53,375 nucleotides of DNA, taken from Erysipelotrichaceae bacterium (GTDB lineage Bacteria; Bacillota_I; Bacilli_A; Erysipelotrichales; Erysipelotrichaceae). The notes under the pieces are model-generated. The model was not told where the DNA came from and made no database searches. It worked only from the letters and a program-made list of their open reading frames with translations. The position numbers and the translations under genes are program-made. Shown here one piece after another: positions 1-7,918 of this stretch (the first letter of the stretch is position 1; each line of letters starts with the position of its first letter). The stretch lies in NCBI GenBank assembly GCA_017473335.1, contig JAFULN010000003.1:1-53375 (forward strand), given 5' to 3'.

Positions 1-345
1 GATTTCCTCCGCACGGTTGCGGATATTGTTCATACGACGCACCCATTCCATTTGGTCAGCCGCTTTGAGTGCTTCGGTCACGTCCTCCTGCTTTGCCATA
101 TCAGAGACGATAATCTCCATACGTTCGTTGCAGGCTTGGTCGATCTCGGACAGATGCTTAAACAGCGTACCCTCCGTCACATAATTGGTGTAGAGGATTT
201 TACGGTGTTCTTTCAGATAGCTGCGGCGCATACGCCCGTATTTGCCTATCTGATAATTGCCGTCTTCCGGCAAAACGAGGTTGGGGATGAAATAATCGCC
301 AACTTGACGGTATGTGCCGCCCATTTCCTCAAATAGAGATTTCAT
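1..345 (-). CDS. tnpV: TnpV family transposon-encoded protein (partial, runs off left edge)
   Basis: The minus strand is open from an ATG at 345 to the window edge (115 codons, no stop reached). It begins MKSLFEEMGGTYRQVGDY and later reads YLKEHRKILYTN and EWVRRMNNIRNRAEEI, the hallmarks of the small TnpV proteins carried by Firmicute conjugative and mobilizable transposons, whose function is unknown. A strong ribosome site, AAGGAGCTGT, lies just upstream (351-360 on the complement). The base composition is clearly GC-richer than the AT-rich host genes that follow. The + strand ORF over the same DNA is a shadow. Together with the truncated yaaA next to it, this marks the end of an inserted element. 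Family call from recognised motifs, not a search. Confidence 0.8.
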   Translation of the reverse strand, partial: MKSLFEEMGGTYRQVGDYFIPNLVLPEDGNYQIGKYGRMRRSYLKEHRKILYTNYVTEGTLFKHLSEIDQACNERMEIIVSDMAKQEDVTEALKAADQMEWVRRMNNIRNRAEEI

Positions 346-446
346 AAACAACAGCTCCTTTCTGCGTTGAATTTGTAGCGGTTATAAGGCTTTTTCTGCT
401 CCTTTCCTATAACTGCTTTTCAATTCACCACAAATGAGCCGCAGTC

Positions 447-482
447 ATATGTATTAGGGTGGAGAAACCACCCTTTACATAT
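447..482. repeat. Two-tier palindromic hairpin at the element/host junction
   Basis: The left arm is ATATGTA (447-453) then AGGGTGG (456-462). The right arm is CCACCCT (468-474) then TACATAT (476-482), around an AGAAA loop. Both tiers are perfect complements, offset by one unpaired base. No U-run follows on either strand, so it is not a standard terminator. It lies only a few bases beyond the stop codon of the broken yaaA, which suggests it is the outer end of the inserted element. That role is inference. Confidence 0.6.
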
Positions 483-488
483 TACCTC

Positions 489-998
489 TCAGGCTTTGAT
501 AGTTTGACTGTATTCTTTGGAAGCTAAGTTTAAGATGAGATGTTCATCTTTCGTCAGTTCATTGTACAAGTCATTTCCCCAGTATTGAATTAAATCAAAC
601 TGTTTTAATTTTGCCTGCATTTCCAGACGATAAGGAACAATCCCATCCAATGGACGTAATATTCCATAGAAGCCTGATAAGATACGCAAATGATTTTGCA
701 GGTAATTCAATTCTTCCATTGAAAAAAGATGAGATCCCATATGCTGATATTGAAGTCCTACATAGCTCATTAATGCACAGGAACAGTTCTTAGAAAGATT
801 CATTGTTTGAAAACGTTCTTCATTAAGCGCAAGAAGCTGATCATTGCATTTGAGTACCTGTTTGAGATCTTGTCTGGAATATGTTTTTAGTTCTTCTAGA
901 AGCTGTTGTGTTTTAGATAAAAAGACAGGAGTACTTTCTGGAAGAAAGTCATCACTGGAATTGATCATTTTTTTAGCAGGAGAAATAATGATTTTCAT
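489..998 (-). pseudogene. yaaA: YaaA (DUF328/UPF0246) peroxide-stress protein, 3'-truncated
   Basis: The 169-residue product starts MKIIISPAKKM, the conserved YaaA N-terminus, and keeps ILSGFYGILRPLDGIVPYRLEM and LNLASKEYS. Full-length YaaA is about 245-260 residues. Here the protein stops right after the LASKEY motif (TIKA, stop), so roughly 75 C-terminal residues are missing. YaaA binds DNA and limits Fenton-type damage under peroxide stress in E. coli. The start at 998 has a good ribosome site (AGAGGT). The truncation coincides with a hairpin and a TnpV gene, so insertion of a mobile element into yaaA is the simplest explanation. The remaining fragment is probably non-functional. Confidence 0.85.
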
Positions 999-1033
999 AG
1001 CAGTACCTCTATGAGTATCAGTGTATCATAGAG

Positions 1034-1063
1034 TTGGTGAAAAAGGTACAGATATGCTATACT
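1034..1063 (+). promoter_or_regulatory. Sigma-A type promoter of the lipoprotein gene
   Basis: The -35 is TTGGTG at 1034-1039 and the -10 is TATACT at 1058-1063, with an 18-nt spacer. A TG one base before the -10 makes it an extended -10. It sits about 20 nt upstream of the AAGGAGGT ribosome site of the gene at 1087. Confidence 0.6.
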
Positions 1064-1086
1064 AATGAAACCAAGGAGGTCACATC

Positions 1087-1611
1087 ATGAAGAAATTAAT
1101 TTGTTTATTCATGGCATTGCTTTGTTTAACAGGGTGTAAAGAAAAAAGAGTGTTCATAGATGACTTGAATGTTGTTCCTAACGATATGATGAGTTATGAG
1201 ACGATGAGTGAACCTTCATCACATTTTCTGGAAATCACAATGGAAGAATCTTTGCGTTTTTTTGAAGAAGGTGGAAGTGGTATTTTGATGATCAGCCGCA
1301 GTACATGTCCGCATTGCCTAAATGCAGTACCAGTAATGGCAGAGATTGCAGAAAAATACGATTTGACTATCTATTATGTGGATTGTGGTAAAGATTTTGA
1401 TGCTGAACATTTAAATCAGCTGGAGCAGTATACAAAAGATGTTTTAGGAAAGCGTGGATTGATGGTGCCTATTGTATTTTCTATCATTAATGGAAAAGCT
1501 GTTGATCAGCACATAGGTACAATTGCAGAAGAAGATGGATTACTGAGTGATGAACAGAAGGAACAGGTAATCAGTATCTATGAAGATTTGTTGAAAGACT
1601 GGATAAACTAA
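1087..1611 (+). CDS. Thioredoxin-fold lipoprotein with CPHC active site
   Basis: This 174-residue protein opens with a lipoprotein signal: positive MKK, a hydrophobic stretch, then the lipobox LTGC with Cys17 as the predicted lipidated residue. The mature part contains a thioredoxin-like segment: ILMISRSTCPHC, a CxxC active site near residues 77-80, followed by IYYVDCGKDF and a strand ending in the cis-Pro-type MVPIVF. It is therefore probably an extracytoplasmic, membrane-anchored thiol-disulfide or bacteriocin-transport-accessory-type thioredoxin. The ribosome site AAGGAGGT fixes the start. A bidirectional terminator follows directly. The substrate is not evident. Confidence 0.8.
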   Translation: MKKLICLFMALLCLTGCKEKRVFIDDLNVVPNDMMSYETMSEPSSHFLEITMEESLRFFEEGGSGILMISRSTCPHCLNAVPVMAEIAEKYDLTIYYVDCGKDFDAEHLNQLEQYTKDVLGKRGLMVPIVFSIINGKAVDQHIGTIAEEDGLLSDEQKEQVISIYEDLLKDWIN

Positions 1612-1637
1612 AAATGGGGAAAACACCCCATTTTTAT
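1611..1637. terminator. Bidirectional intrinsic terminator
   Basis: AAAATGGGG (1611-1619) pairs with CCCCATTTT (1626-1634), flanked by A-runs and T-runs so that it can work on both strands. It serves the lipoprotein gene (+) and the convergent DUF4298 gene (-), whose stop lies in the stem. Confidence 0.8.
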
Positions 1638-1924
1638 TGTAATTTTGTATTTTGTAAAGTTCGAATCATATCACTTGTTTCTTCTAAAAGAAGATAGATG
1701 GCATCTTGTGATAAAACACCACGTTTGAGCTGTTGAGGAAACTTTCCTCTAGAATCATCATCTACGTCTTTTAACCAGTCAGCGCTTGTATAATAATCAG
1801 ACAATTCCTTGAATTTAGGAAGCATAGATTGAAACTTATGATAAGATTCTTCAAAGGAAGCAAGTTCTTCTTTCAGTTCATCATAGAGCTGTTCCATTTG
1901 TTGAATGCGTTGAATTTGTTTCAT
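1634..1924 (-). CDS. DUF4298 domain-containing protein
   Basis: This small 96-residue acidic protein is predicted to be largely helical. Its first half, MKQIQRIQQMEQLYDEL through SYHKFQSML, looks like a coiled coil. The YYTSADWLKDVDDDSRG segment and the C-terminal SQDAIYLLLEE are what I recognise as the DUF4298 pattern; the family's function is unknown. The start at 1924 has AAGGTGAT upstream. It is read in the same direction as the esterase gene upstream at 1949-2761, 24 nt away, so the two are probably co-transcribed. Confidence 0.7.
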   Translation of the reverse strand: MKQIQRIQQMEQLYDELKEELASFEESYHKFQSMLPKFKELSDYYTSADWLKDVDDDSRGKFPQQLKRGVLSQDAIYLLLEETSDMIRTLQNTKLQ

Positions 1925-1948
1925 AAGATCACCTTATCTTTCCGTTGG

Positions 1949-2761
1949 TTATTTTTGGTAATTGAAAAGCTTGTACAGCCATTCAATACTCATATCAACC
2001 CATCGGCGATTGTAGCTGTCGGCACTTCCGGTTTCTTTAGTACATACAGACATACCATGGATTCCTTCTGGAAACAGATGACATTCATAAGAGATGTGAT
2101 GTTTCTGAAGAGCTGTAATCATTGCGATGGAGTTTTCAACAGGAACGCTTTGATCGGTAATGGTATGCCATATGAATGCTGGACAGGTTTGGTTGTCAAC
2201 GTGTTTGTCAACGCTCCAGAATTCATATTCCTTAGTTCCTTTTTGAGCACCACTGACCAGCTCGATAGAAAGCTGATGAGCATGTTCATTGGCACAGATA
2301 ACAGGGTAGCATAAAATCATGGCATCTGGACGATGCATGGAATCAAATGAGTTTAAATGATTCTGCAGTGGTGCTTCATTCCACATTGTTCCTGAGCAGG
2401 CAGCTAGATGACCTCCGGCTGAAAAACCAATGACTGCAATCTGATGAGGTATGCATCCCCATGATTCAGCATTTTGACGAATGGTCATGATGGTATGTCC
2501 TAAATCACAAAGAGGGGCATAATTCTTAGCATTTTGGTCTACACTGTAATCTAAAAGAAAAACATGAAAGCCAGCTGCAAGATATTCCATGACAACTGGA
2601 TCTTCTTCACGCAGTGAACAGTACTGATAAGCTCCGCCAGGGATTACAATAACACTAGGACGATGTGTACGGTGATTTTCCATGGTAATGATTGGAGAGT
2701 GTAAAAATGCAGTTACTTTTGCGTTTGTATTAGGGTTTGGCTGAAAAACAAATTGTTTCAT
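1949..2761 (-). CDS. Alpha/beta hydrolase (acetyl-esterase / BD-FAE-like)
   Basis: This 270-residue protein has an alpha/beta hydrolase fold. It shows an oxyanion-type strand VIVIPGGAYQYCS, the nucleophile elbow GFSAGG (Ser in GxSxG), an acid region IWHTITDQSVPVENS with a probable catalytic Asp, and a C-terminal EGIHGMS with the catalytic His. This arrangement matches the esterase/lipase group that deacylates carbohydrates or small esters. No signal peptide is visible, so it is cytoplasmic. The ribosome site GGAGGT precedes the ATG at 2761. The substrate cannot be deduced. Confidence 0.8.
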   Translation of the reverse strand: MKQFVFQPNPNTNAKVTAFLHSPIITMENHRTHRPSVIVIPGGAYQYCSLREEDPVVMEYLAAGFHVFLLDYSVDQNAKNYAPLCDLGHTIMTIRQNAESWGCIPHQIAVIGFSAGGHLAACSGTMWNEAPLQNHLNSFDSMHRPDAMILCYPVICANEHAHQLSIELVSGAQKGTKEYEFWSVDKHVDNQTCPAFIWHTITDQSVPVENSIAMITALQKHHISYECHLFPEGIHGMSVCTKETGSADSYNRRWVDMSIEWLYKLFNYQK

Positions 2762-2839
2762 AAATAGACCTCCATCTTTATTATCTAGTTTACTTTAGAT
2801 TGACTCAGAAATAAAGATAAGAAGATTTTAATTTTTTGC

Positions 2840-2868
2840 TTGCAATGTATGAATTCTTATGATAATAT
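2840..2868 (+). promoter_or_regulatory. Promoter of the tRNA-Glu/tRNA-Trp unit
   Basis: TTGCAA (2840-2845) and TAATAT (2863-2868) are separated by 17 nt, with a TG extended -10 at 2860-2861. The predicted start point lies about 10-15 nt before the 5' end of tRNA-Glu. Confidence 0.55.
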
Positions 2869-2887
2869 AGTCAGGCAAATGGAATTT

Positions 2888-2964
2888 GGCTCGTTGGTGA
2901 AGCGGCTTAACACAGCGCCCTTTCACGGCGTCACTCACGGGTTCGAATCCCGTACGAGTCACCA
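2888..2964 (+). tRNA. tRNA-Glu (anticodon UUC)
   Basis: The acceptor stem GGCTCGT pairs with ACGAGTC. The anticodon stem GCGCC/GGCGT frames the loop CTTTCAC, giving anticodon TTC. The T arm is ACGGG-TTCGAAT-CCCGT. The 3' CCA is encoded. It is separated from tRNA-Trp by three bases. Confidence 0.95.
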
Positions 2965-2967
2965 TAC

Positions 2968-3041
2968 AGGGGTGTGGTTCAGTGGTAGAACAGCGGTCTC
3001 CAAAACCGTTGATGGGAGTTCGATTCTCTCCACCCCTGCCA
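2968..3041 (+). tRNA. tRNA-Trp (anticodon CCA)
   Basis: The acceptor stem AGGGGTG pairs with CACCCCT. The anticodon stem GCGGT/ACCGT frames the loop CTCCAAA, giving anticodon CCA. The T loop is TTCGATT. The discriminator is G and the CCA is encoded. The same transcript carries tRNA-Glu. Confidence 0.95.
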
Positions 3042-3053
3042 TTAAAAATAAAG

Positions 3054-3097
3054 AAACTTCGAAAAGCCCATAAATAAAGCTTATTCGGAGTTTTTTT
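3054..3097 (+). terminator. Terminator of the tRNA unit
   Basis: AACTTCGAAAAGC (from 3055) pairs with GCTTATTCGGAGTT (3079-3092), with one bulge and one G-U pair, followed by seven Ts. Confidence 0.75.
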
Positions 3098-3547
3098 GTT
3101 TAATAGGTTAGATCATAGCTTAGCGCTATGAAAAATGACGAATTATTTTAATTCGTCACTATCTTGTTTTGTCAAATAATTGCGTACCCTGTTTTCACAA
3201 TTTCGAAACATACTCATGCCATATAGGTAAACTTTATATAACTAAGTATCAGCATCTCTAAAATATCCGATTATATAAAACTTCTTTAATTGCGAATATA
3301 TTTTTGAAAATGTTTAAAACATTAATTTTTTCGATTTGTAAATAACAGCATTCCTGTGTAAGAAATATGATAAAATAACTATACATATGAATGTTTTAGA
3401 TTCTTAATATAAATAACAATCAATGACCAATACTTTCAAATTTGAAGATGTTACTTGGAAAATTTAACTGAATATATTCACCAAAATAGCATAAGTATTT
3501 TCAATTCAATTGGAAAACGATACAATAAGAGTAGAAAAGAGGAAAAG
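3098..3547. other. Long AT-rich intergenic region
   Basis: About 450 bases without a convincing gene. There is one clear inverted repeat, GACGAAT/ATTCGTC, around 3133-3153, not followed by a T-run. A possible -10, TACAAT, lies at 3521-3526 upstream of the glutaredoxin-like gene, but its -35 is poor. I see no tRNA, recognisable riboswitch or gene remnant. An in-frame upstream ATG at 3455 extends the next ORF but has no ribosome site. Confidence 0.5.
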
Positions 3548-3871
3548 ATGATGAAAGTATATGGTGCAGAAATATGTGTTGACTGCAGAAACTACAAAGC
3601 GATTCAAAAGAACCGAGGTTTTGAGGCGGAATACATTGATATTACAGAAAACACTAAAAATCTGAAAGAATTTCTTGAAATCAGAGATACGGATGCTGTG
3701 TTTGATGAAGTGAAGCAGCGACACAGTATTGGTATACCTTTGTTTGTGAATGAGGATGGGACAAAGACACTGGATATCAATGAAGCTTTTTCATGGATTG
3801 GACAAAAGCCTGTAGAAGAAGATGAAATCGTAGAAAAAATACTTTTGTGCGGGATTCATGGATGTAAATAG
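3548..3871 (+). CDS. Glutaredoxin-related protein
   Basis: This 107-residue protein begins MMKVYGAEICVDCRNYKAI, with a CxxC (CVDC) redox motif after the first beta strand. It continues with AEYIDITENTKNLKEFL, a glutaredoxin-like alpha/beta unit, and the cis-Pro element GIPLFV, then a C-terminal helix. A second Cys pair, LLCGIHGCK, closes the chain and could be a resolving or metal-binding pair. The start is either 3548 or 3551, placed by GAGGAAAAG upstream. The upstream extension to 3455 lacks a ribosome site and is not glutaredoxin-like. It probably reduces protein disulfides or glutathione-like adducts; the partner is unknown. Confidence 0.75.
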   Translation: MMKVYGAEICVDCRNYKAIQKNRGFEAEYIDITENTKNLKEFLEIRDTDAVFDEVKQRHSIGIPLFVNEDGTKTLDINEAFSWIGQKPVEEDEIVEKILLCGIHGCK

Positions 3872-3897
3872 AAGTCTTCAAAATGAAGACTTTTTAT
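3872..3897 (+). terminator. Terminator of the glutaredoxin-like gene
   Basis: AAGTCTTCA pairs with TGAAGACTT around a short AAA loop, followed by a run of Ts. Confidence 0.8.
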
Positions 3898-3942
3898 CTA
3901 TCTGAAAAACAGGGTGTTTCCCAGATTTAAAATGAATTATAG

Positions 3943-3960
3943 TTTACTTTTTTAAGTAAA
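3943..3960. promoter_or_regulatory. Inverted repeat upstream of pfp
   Basis: TTTACTT (3943-3949) and AAGTAAA (3954-3960) form a perfect 7-bp inverted repeat around TTTT, about 45 nt before the pfp start. It could be a repressor or activator site on pfp, or a chance AT-rich palindrome. Confidence 0.3.
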
Positions 3961-4005
3961 TATCTTAAAATTTATGTGTACGTGAAAATGAAAAGGAGAA
4001 CAATT

Positions 4006-5667
4006 ATGAAAATTTCATCACTGCAAACAGCTAGATATGAGTACACTCCAAAACTTCCTGCAATGCTGAGAAATGGGATTGCGAACATTTGTGTTAAGGA
4101 AGGCGAAGAAACTCAAAGCGTAGCTGATCAGGAAAAGATTAAAGCCCTTTTCCCAAACACTTATGGTAAAAAGGAAATTACATTCCAACAGGGAGAAAAC
4201 ACTTCTGAAGCTAAGAAGCAGGTTGTAGGTGTGATTCTGTCTGGTGGTCAGGCTCCAGGTGGGCATAATGTTGTCTGTGGTCTGTATGACGCATTAAAGG
4301 CAACAAACAAGGACAATGTTCTGTATGGATTTAAGAATGGTCCTATTGGATTGATTGAAGATGATTATCTGATTTTTGATGATGAATATATCAATCAGTT
4401 TAGAAATACTGGTGGATTTGACATCATTGGTTCAGGTAGAACAAAACTGGAAACAAATGAACAGTTTGCAGTAGTTGCAGAAGTATGCAAGAAGCATGGT
4501 ATTACTGCAGTAGTTATCATTGGTGGCGATGATTCAAATACAAATGCTGCTGTTTTGGCTGAATACTTTGCAGCACACAACACAGGTGTACAGGTAATTG
4601 GCTGCCCTAAGACAATTGATGGTGACTTGAAGAATGAAGATATTGAATGTTCATTTGGATTTGATACTGCAACTAAGACTTACAGTGAAATCATTGGTAA
4701 TATTCAGCGTGATGCAAACTCTGCAAAGAAGTACTGGCACTTTGTAAAGGTGATGGGCCGTTCTGCATCTCATGTTGCATTGGAATGCGCTTTGAAGACT
4801 CAGCCTAATATCTGTCTGGTATCTGAAGAAGTAGCTGCTAAGAAGATGTCTTTGTCTCAGATTGCGGATTATATTGCAGATTCAGTAGAAGCTAGAGCTG
4901 CTAAGGGTATGAACTTTGGTGTAGCTATTATTCCTGAAGGTGTTGTAGAATTTGTTCCTGAATTCTCAGTGCTGATTCATGAAATCAATGAACTTCTGGC
5001 TGGTGCTAAGGCTGATGCATTTAATGCACTTCCTACATGGGCTGACAAATATGCATTTATTGAAAACGGTCTGACTAAGGAATCTATGGCAGTATTCGCA
5101 ATTCTGCCTCAGAATATTCAGCAGCAGCTGTTCTTGGAAAGAGACCCTCATGGAAACGTACAGGTTTCTTTGATTGAATCTGAAAAGCTGTTCTCTGCAC
5201 TGGTAAAAGATAAACTGGCTGAAAGAAAAGCAGCTGGCACATATAAGGGTAAATTCAGTGCTCTGCATCATTTCTTAGGTTATGAAGGAAGATGTGCATT
5301 CCCATCTAACTTTGATGCTGACTATTGCTACTCACTTGGATACAATGCATTCATGCTGATTCAGTATGGATACAATGGTTATCTGTCAAAGATTGCGAAC
5401 CTGTCTAAACCGGCAGCTCAGTGGGTTGCTGGTGGTATGCCAATCACTAAGATGATGAACATTGAAAGAAGACATGGTGAAGACAAGCCAGTTATCAAGA
5501 AGGCTCTTGTTGAACTGGATGGTGCTCCATTCAAGTATTTCGAAGCACATAGAGATGAGTGGGCTGTAGAAACAAGCTTTGTATATCCTGGTGCAATTCA
5601 GTACTATGGACCTGCTGAAGTTTGTGACATTACAACTGTTACTCTAGCACTGGAAAAGGCTGAATAA
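4006..5667 (+). CDS. pfp: PPi-dependent phosphofructokinase
   Basis: This 553-residue enzyme of the long PFK family phosphorylates fructose 6-phosphate reversibly with pyrophosphate in glycolysis. The N-terminal [16 protein letters not shown] is the phosphate-donor loop. GGDDS at about 173-177 has Asp in the second D position, and PKTIDGD at about 201-207 has the Lys; both are diagnostic of PPi use (ATP-PFKs have GGDGS and no such Lys). MGRSASH and PEG segments follow in family order. The start was moved to the ATG at 4006 because AAGGAGAA lies directly upstream, whereas the in-frame start at 3976 has none. It is monocistronic, with its own terminator. Confidence 0.93.
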   Translation: MKISSLQTARYEYTPKLPAMLRNGIANICVKEGEETQSVADQEKIKALFPNTYGKKEITFQQGENTSEAKKQVVGVILSGGQAPGGHNVVCGLYDALKATNKDNVLYGFKNGPIGLIEDDYLIFDDEYINQFRNTGGFDIIGSGRTKLETNEQFAVVAEVCKKHGITAVVIIGGDDSNTNAAVLAEYFAAHNTGVQVIGCPKTIDGDLKNEDIECSFGFDTATKTYSEIIGNIQRDANSAKKYWHFVKVMGRSASHVALECALKTQPNICLVSEEVAAKKMSLSQIADYIADSVEARAAKGMNFGVAIIPEGVVEFVPEFSVLIHEINELLAGAKADAFNALPTWADKYAFIENGLTKESMAVFAILPQNIQQQLFLERDPHGNVQVSLIESEKLFSALVKDKLAERKAAGTYKGKFSALHHFLGYEGRCAFPSNFDADYCYSLGYNAFMLIQYGYNGYLSKIANLSKPAAQWVAGGMPITKMMNIERRHGEDKPVIKKALVELDGAPFKYFEAHRDEWAVETSFVYPGAIQYYGPAEVCDITTVTLALEKAE

Positions 5668-5673
5668 TTAATG

Positions 5674-5702
5674 AAATCGAAGCTGTACAGCTTCGATTTT
5701 CT
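5674..5702 (+). terminator. pfp terminator
   Basis: AAATCGAAGCTG pairs with CAGCTTCGATTT, followed by T-rich sequence. Confidence 0.8.
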
Positions 5703-5760
5703 TATTGTTGAAGGATAAGTACTATCTTAATAAGAATTGATGAAAATCAGTTCAACAGCA

Positions 5761-5789
5761 TTCTAATTTGTATGGAAATCAGGTATAAT
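5761..5789 (+). promoter_or_regulatory. Promoter of the uridine phosphorylase gene
   Basis: TTCTAA (5761-5766), a 17-nt spacer and a perfect TATAAT (5784-5789). It lies 25 nt before the start codon, with AAGAGG as ribosome site. Confidence 0.6.
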
Positions 5790-5814
5790 AATATAAGAAA
5801 AAGAGGTTTTGATT

Positions 5815-6600
5815 ATGATTGATTATACAGAAGGTTCAGGGAAACAGTATCACATTGGTGTAGGTAAAGGTGAAGTAGGTCGCTATGTGCTTTTGCCTGG
5901 AGATCCTAAACGCTGCGCAAAGATTGCGAAGTATTTCGATAATCCTGTTTTAGTAGCAGACAGCCGTGAATATGTTACTTATACTGGTACACTTTTGGGA
6001 GTTCCGGTGAGTGTAACATCCACAGGAATTGGTGGTGCAAGTGCGTCAATTGCAATGGAAGAATTGATTGTCTGTGGTGCAGATACGTTTATTCGTGTTG
6101 GTACATGCGGAGGTATGGACACAGATGTTATTGGAGGAGATGTTGTGATTGCCACAGGTGCTGTTCGTTTTGAAGGTACCAGCAAGGAATACTGTCCTAT
6201 TGAATATCCTGCAGTTGCAGACTTAACTGTGACAAATGCACTTGTGAATGCTGCAGAACGTTTAAACCAGAGATATCATGCAGGTGTTGTACAGTGTAAG
6301 GATGCATTCTATGGTCAGCATCGTCCAGAAACACTTCCTAATCATGTAGAACTTGAAACAAAGTGGGATGCTTGGTGTCGTATGGGGTGCAAGGCATCTG
6401 AAATGGAATCTGCTGCATTGTTTATTTGTGCAGCATATAATCGTGTGCGCTGTGGTTCTTGTTTCCTTGCGGTAGCAAACCAGGAACGTGCACGCTTAGG
6501 ACTTTCTAATCCACAGTGTCATGATACAGAGCTGCCAATTCGTGTTGCGATTGAAGCTTTAAAAGAACTGATTCAAAAAGATCAGGCAGCAGCTAAATAA
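5815..6600 (+). CDS. udp: Uridine phosphorylase (NP-I family nucleoside phosphorylase)
   Basis: This 261-residue enzyme cleaves uridine with phosphate to uracil and ribose 1-phosphate for pyrimidine salvage. Family signatures: LLPGDPKRC near the N-terminus (phosphate site), [20 protein letters not shown], the hexamer-type [11 protein letters not shown], and SEMESAALF, which holds the Met-Glu pair that contacts ribose. Length and motifs fit Udp better than purine phosphorylase (DeoD). The ATG at 5815 is preferred over an upstream TTG because of the AAGAGG ribosome site. It ends at a bidirectional terminator shared with the convergent histidine kinase gene. Confidence 0.88.
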   Translation: MIDYTEGSGKQYHIGVGKGEVGRYVLLPGDPKRCAKIAKYFDNPVLVADSREYVTYTGTLLGVPVSVTSTGIGGASASIAMEELIVCGADTFIRVGTCGGMDTDVIGGDVVIATGAVRFEGTSKEYCPIEYPAVADLTVTNALVNAAERLNQRYHAGVVQCKDAFYGQHRPETLPNHVELETKWDAWCRMGCKASEMESAALFICAAYNRVRCGSCFLAVANQERARLGLSNPQCHDTELPIRVAIEALKELIQKDQAAAK

Positions 6601-6604
6601 AAAG

Positions 6605-6640
6605 ACAGCCAGCATATGCTGGCTGTTAATGTTTTTTTAA
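6605..6640. terminator. Bidirectional terminator between udp and the kinase gene
   Basis: ACAGCCAGCAT and ATGCTGGCTGT form a perfect 22-bp palindrome, with a T-rich tail on the + side (6627-6638) and, read on the minus strand, a T-rich tail from the A-run at 6597-6603. Confidence 0.8.
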
Positions 6641-7918
6641 AAGAATATGGAAAGTAGTTCCATGATTGAGCTTGCTTTCTACGCTGATTTCGCCTTTCAA
6701 CAAGGCAATTCCATGCTTTACGATGGAAAGTCCTAGTCCTGATCCTTCTATCGTATGAGAATGACTGCGGTCAGAACGGAAGAAACGTTCATAAATACGC
6801 GGCAAGTCTTCTTGTGAGATACCTATTCCTGTATCTTTGATTTTTACATAAATGTTATGCGTGTCATCGCTTAGCTGAATGAAAATTTCTCCATTGTATT
6901 TGTTGTATTTTACTGCGTTTTCAATTAAGTTATAGAAGATTTCTTCCGCGACAGAGATTAATCCTTTTCCTGTAACAGACGGAAGAATTATTGTGACTGT
7001 AATGTTCTTTTCGTTGATTTGTTTCTCAAGGTTACTTAAAATGGACTCAATGACAGCACAGTAATCAATATCTTCAAGCTGGGAAGGCAAGTCAGCTTCA
7101 TCCAGCTTGGAAATACGGATGATATCTTCAATGCGATGAAACAGATTTCTGCTTTCATCATAAATTTTCTGTGAAAAGGTTGGGATATCTTCTTCTTTTA
7201 CTAACCCGTTGGCCATGATTTCTGCATAGCCTGAAATAGATGTCAGCGGTGTTTTTAATTCATGAGAGACATTAGCGCTGAATTCTTTTCGCATTTTATC
7301 ATGACGATCCAAGTTTTCAAGAAGTGGTTTGAGTTCAGGATACGTCTGGTTTTTCAGGGGATGTGAGAAATCAATTTGATTGATAGGACGAATAATATTT
7401 TCTGTAAGTTTTTTAGAATACATTGCAGCTAGAATCATGATGAGGATCATCGCAGCTCCAGAAACAATTAATCCTGAAATGAACACATCATTTAATGTAT
7501 GTGTTTCAGTGGCAATACGCAATGTGCTGCCATTATCCAGATGTACAGCATAATAGTATGTTTGCGTTGAAAGTGAAGTGGAAAAGCGCAAACTTCGTCC
7601 AATTCCTTTTTCTTTAGCCTGGATAAGTTCAGGACGGCTTTCATGATTCTCTAACGATGCAGAATCTTTGATGGAGTCAAAAAGTACAGTTCCATATTCA
7701 TCAATCAATGTAATGCGAGATTCAGAAAACAGAGTCATGGAATGCAATGCGTCAGGGTTATCTTCAAGAATGTGAATGATTTGATTAGAAATGTGTCTTA
7801 CTTCTTTGTCGACAGAAAGCATCATTGTCAAATACAATGTGACACTGCTGCAGATATAGGTGATTAGTGCAATCAGCACCGAAATCACAATCATGTTTTT
7901 TCTAATTTTCTTTTCCAT
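6626..7918 (-). CDS. Sensor histidine kinase, PhoR/ResE type
   Basis: This 430-residue membrane kinase has a TM helix at about 9-33, an extracytoplasmic sensor of about 110 residues, a second TM helix at about 146-166, then a linker. The DHp domain holds the H-box SHELKTPLTS (phospho-His near 219), followed by the N-box NLIENAVKYN, G1 DTGIGIS, F-box and G2 GSGLGLS. It should autophosphorylate and hand phosphate to the response regulator whose stop TAA overlaps its ATG by one base. The linker is too degenerate to call a HAMP domain. The signal is unknown. PhoR is the nearest recognisable type, but phosphate sensing is not shown. Confidence 0.88.
   Translation of the reverse strand: MEKKIRKNMIVISVLIALITYICSSVTLYLTMMLSVDKEVRHISNQIIHILEDNPDALHSMTLFSESRITLIDEYGTVLFDSIKDSASLENHESRPELIQAKEKGIGRSLRFSTSLSTQTYYYAVHLDNGSTLRIATETHTLNDVFISGLIVSGAAMILIMILAAMYSKKLTENIIRPINQIDFSHPLKNQTYPELKPLLENLDRHDKMRKEFSANVSHELKTPLTSISGYAEIMANGLVKEEDIPTFSQKIYDESRNLFHRIEDIIRISKLDEADLPSQLEDIDYCAVIESILSNLEKQINEKNITVTIILPSVTGKGLISVAEEIFYNLIENAVKYNKYNGEIFIQLSDDTHNIYVKIKDTGIGISQEDLPRIYERFFRSDRSHSHTIEGSGLGLSIVKHGIALLKGEISVESKLNHGTTFHILLKKH

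Noticed and set aside
52-336. + strand ORF of 94 codons at the left edge
   Set aside because: It is the antisense of the tnpV reading frame, which has a ribosome site and family motifs; the + frame has neither.
1829-2314. 161-codon + strand ORF
   Set aside because: It is antisense to the DUF4298 and esterase genes, without a ribosome site or recognisable family.
2840-3073. 77-codon ORF
   Set aside because: It runs straight through tRNA-Glu and tRNA-Trp and is a chance open frame.
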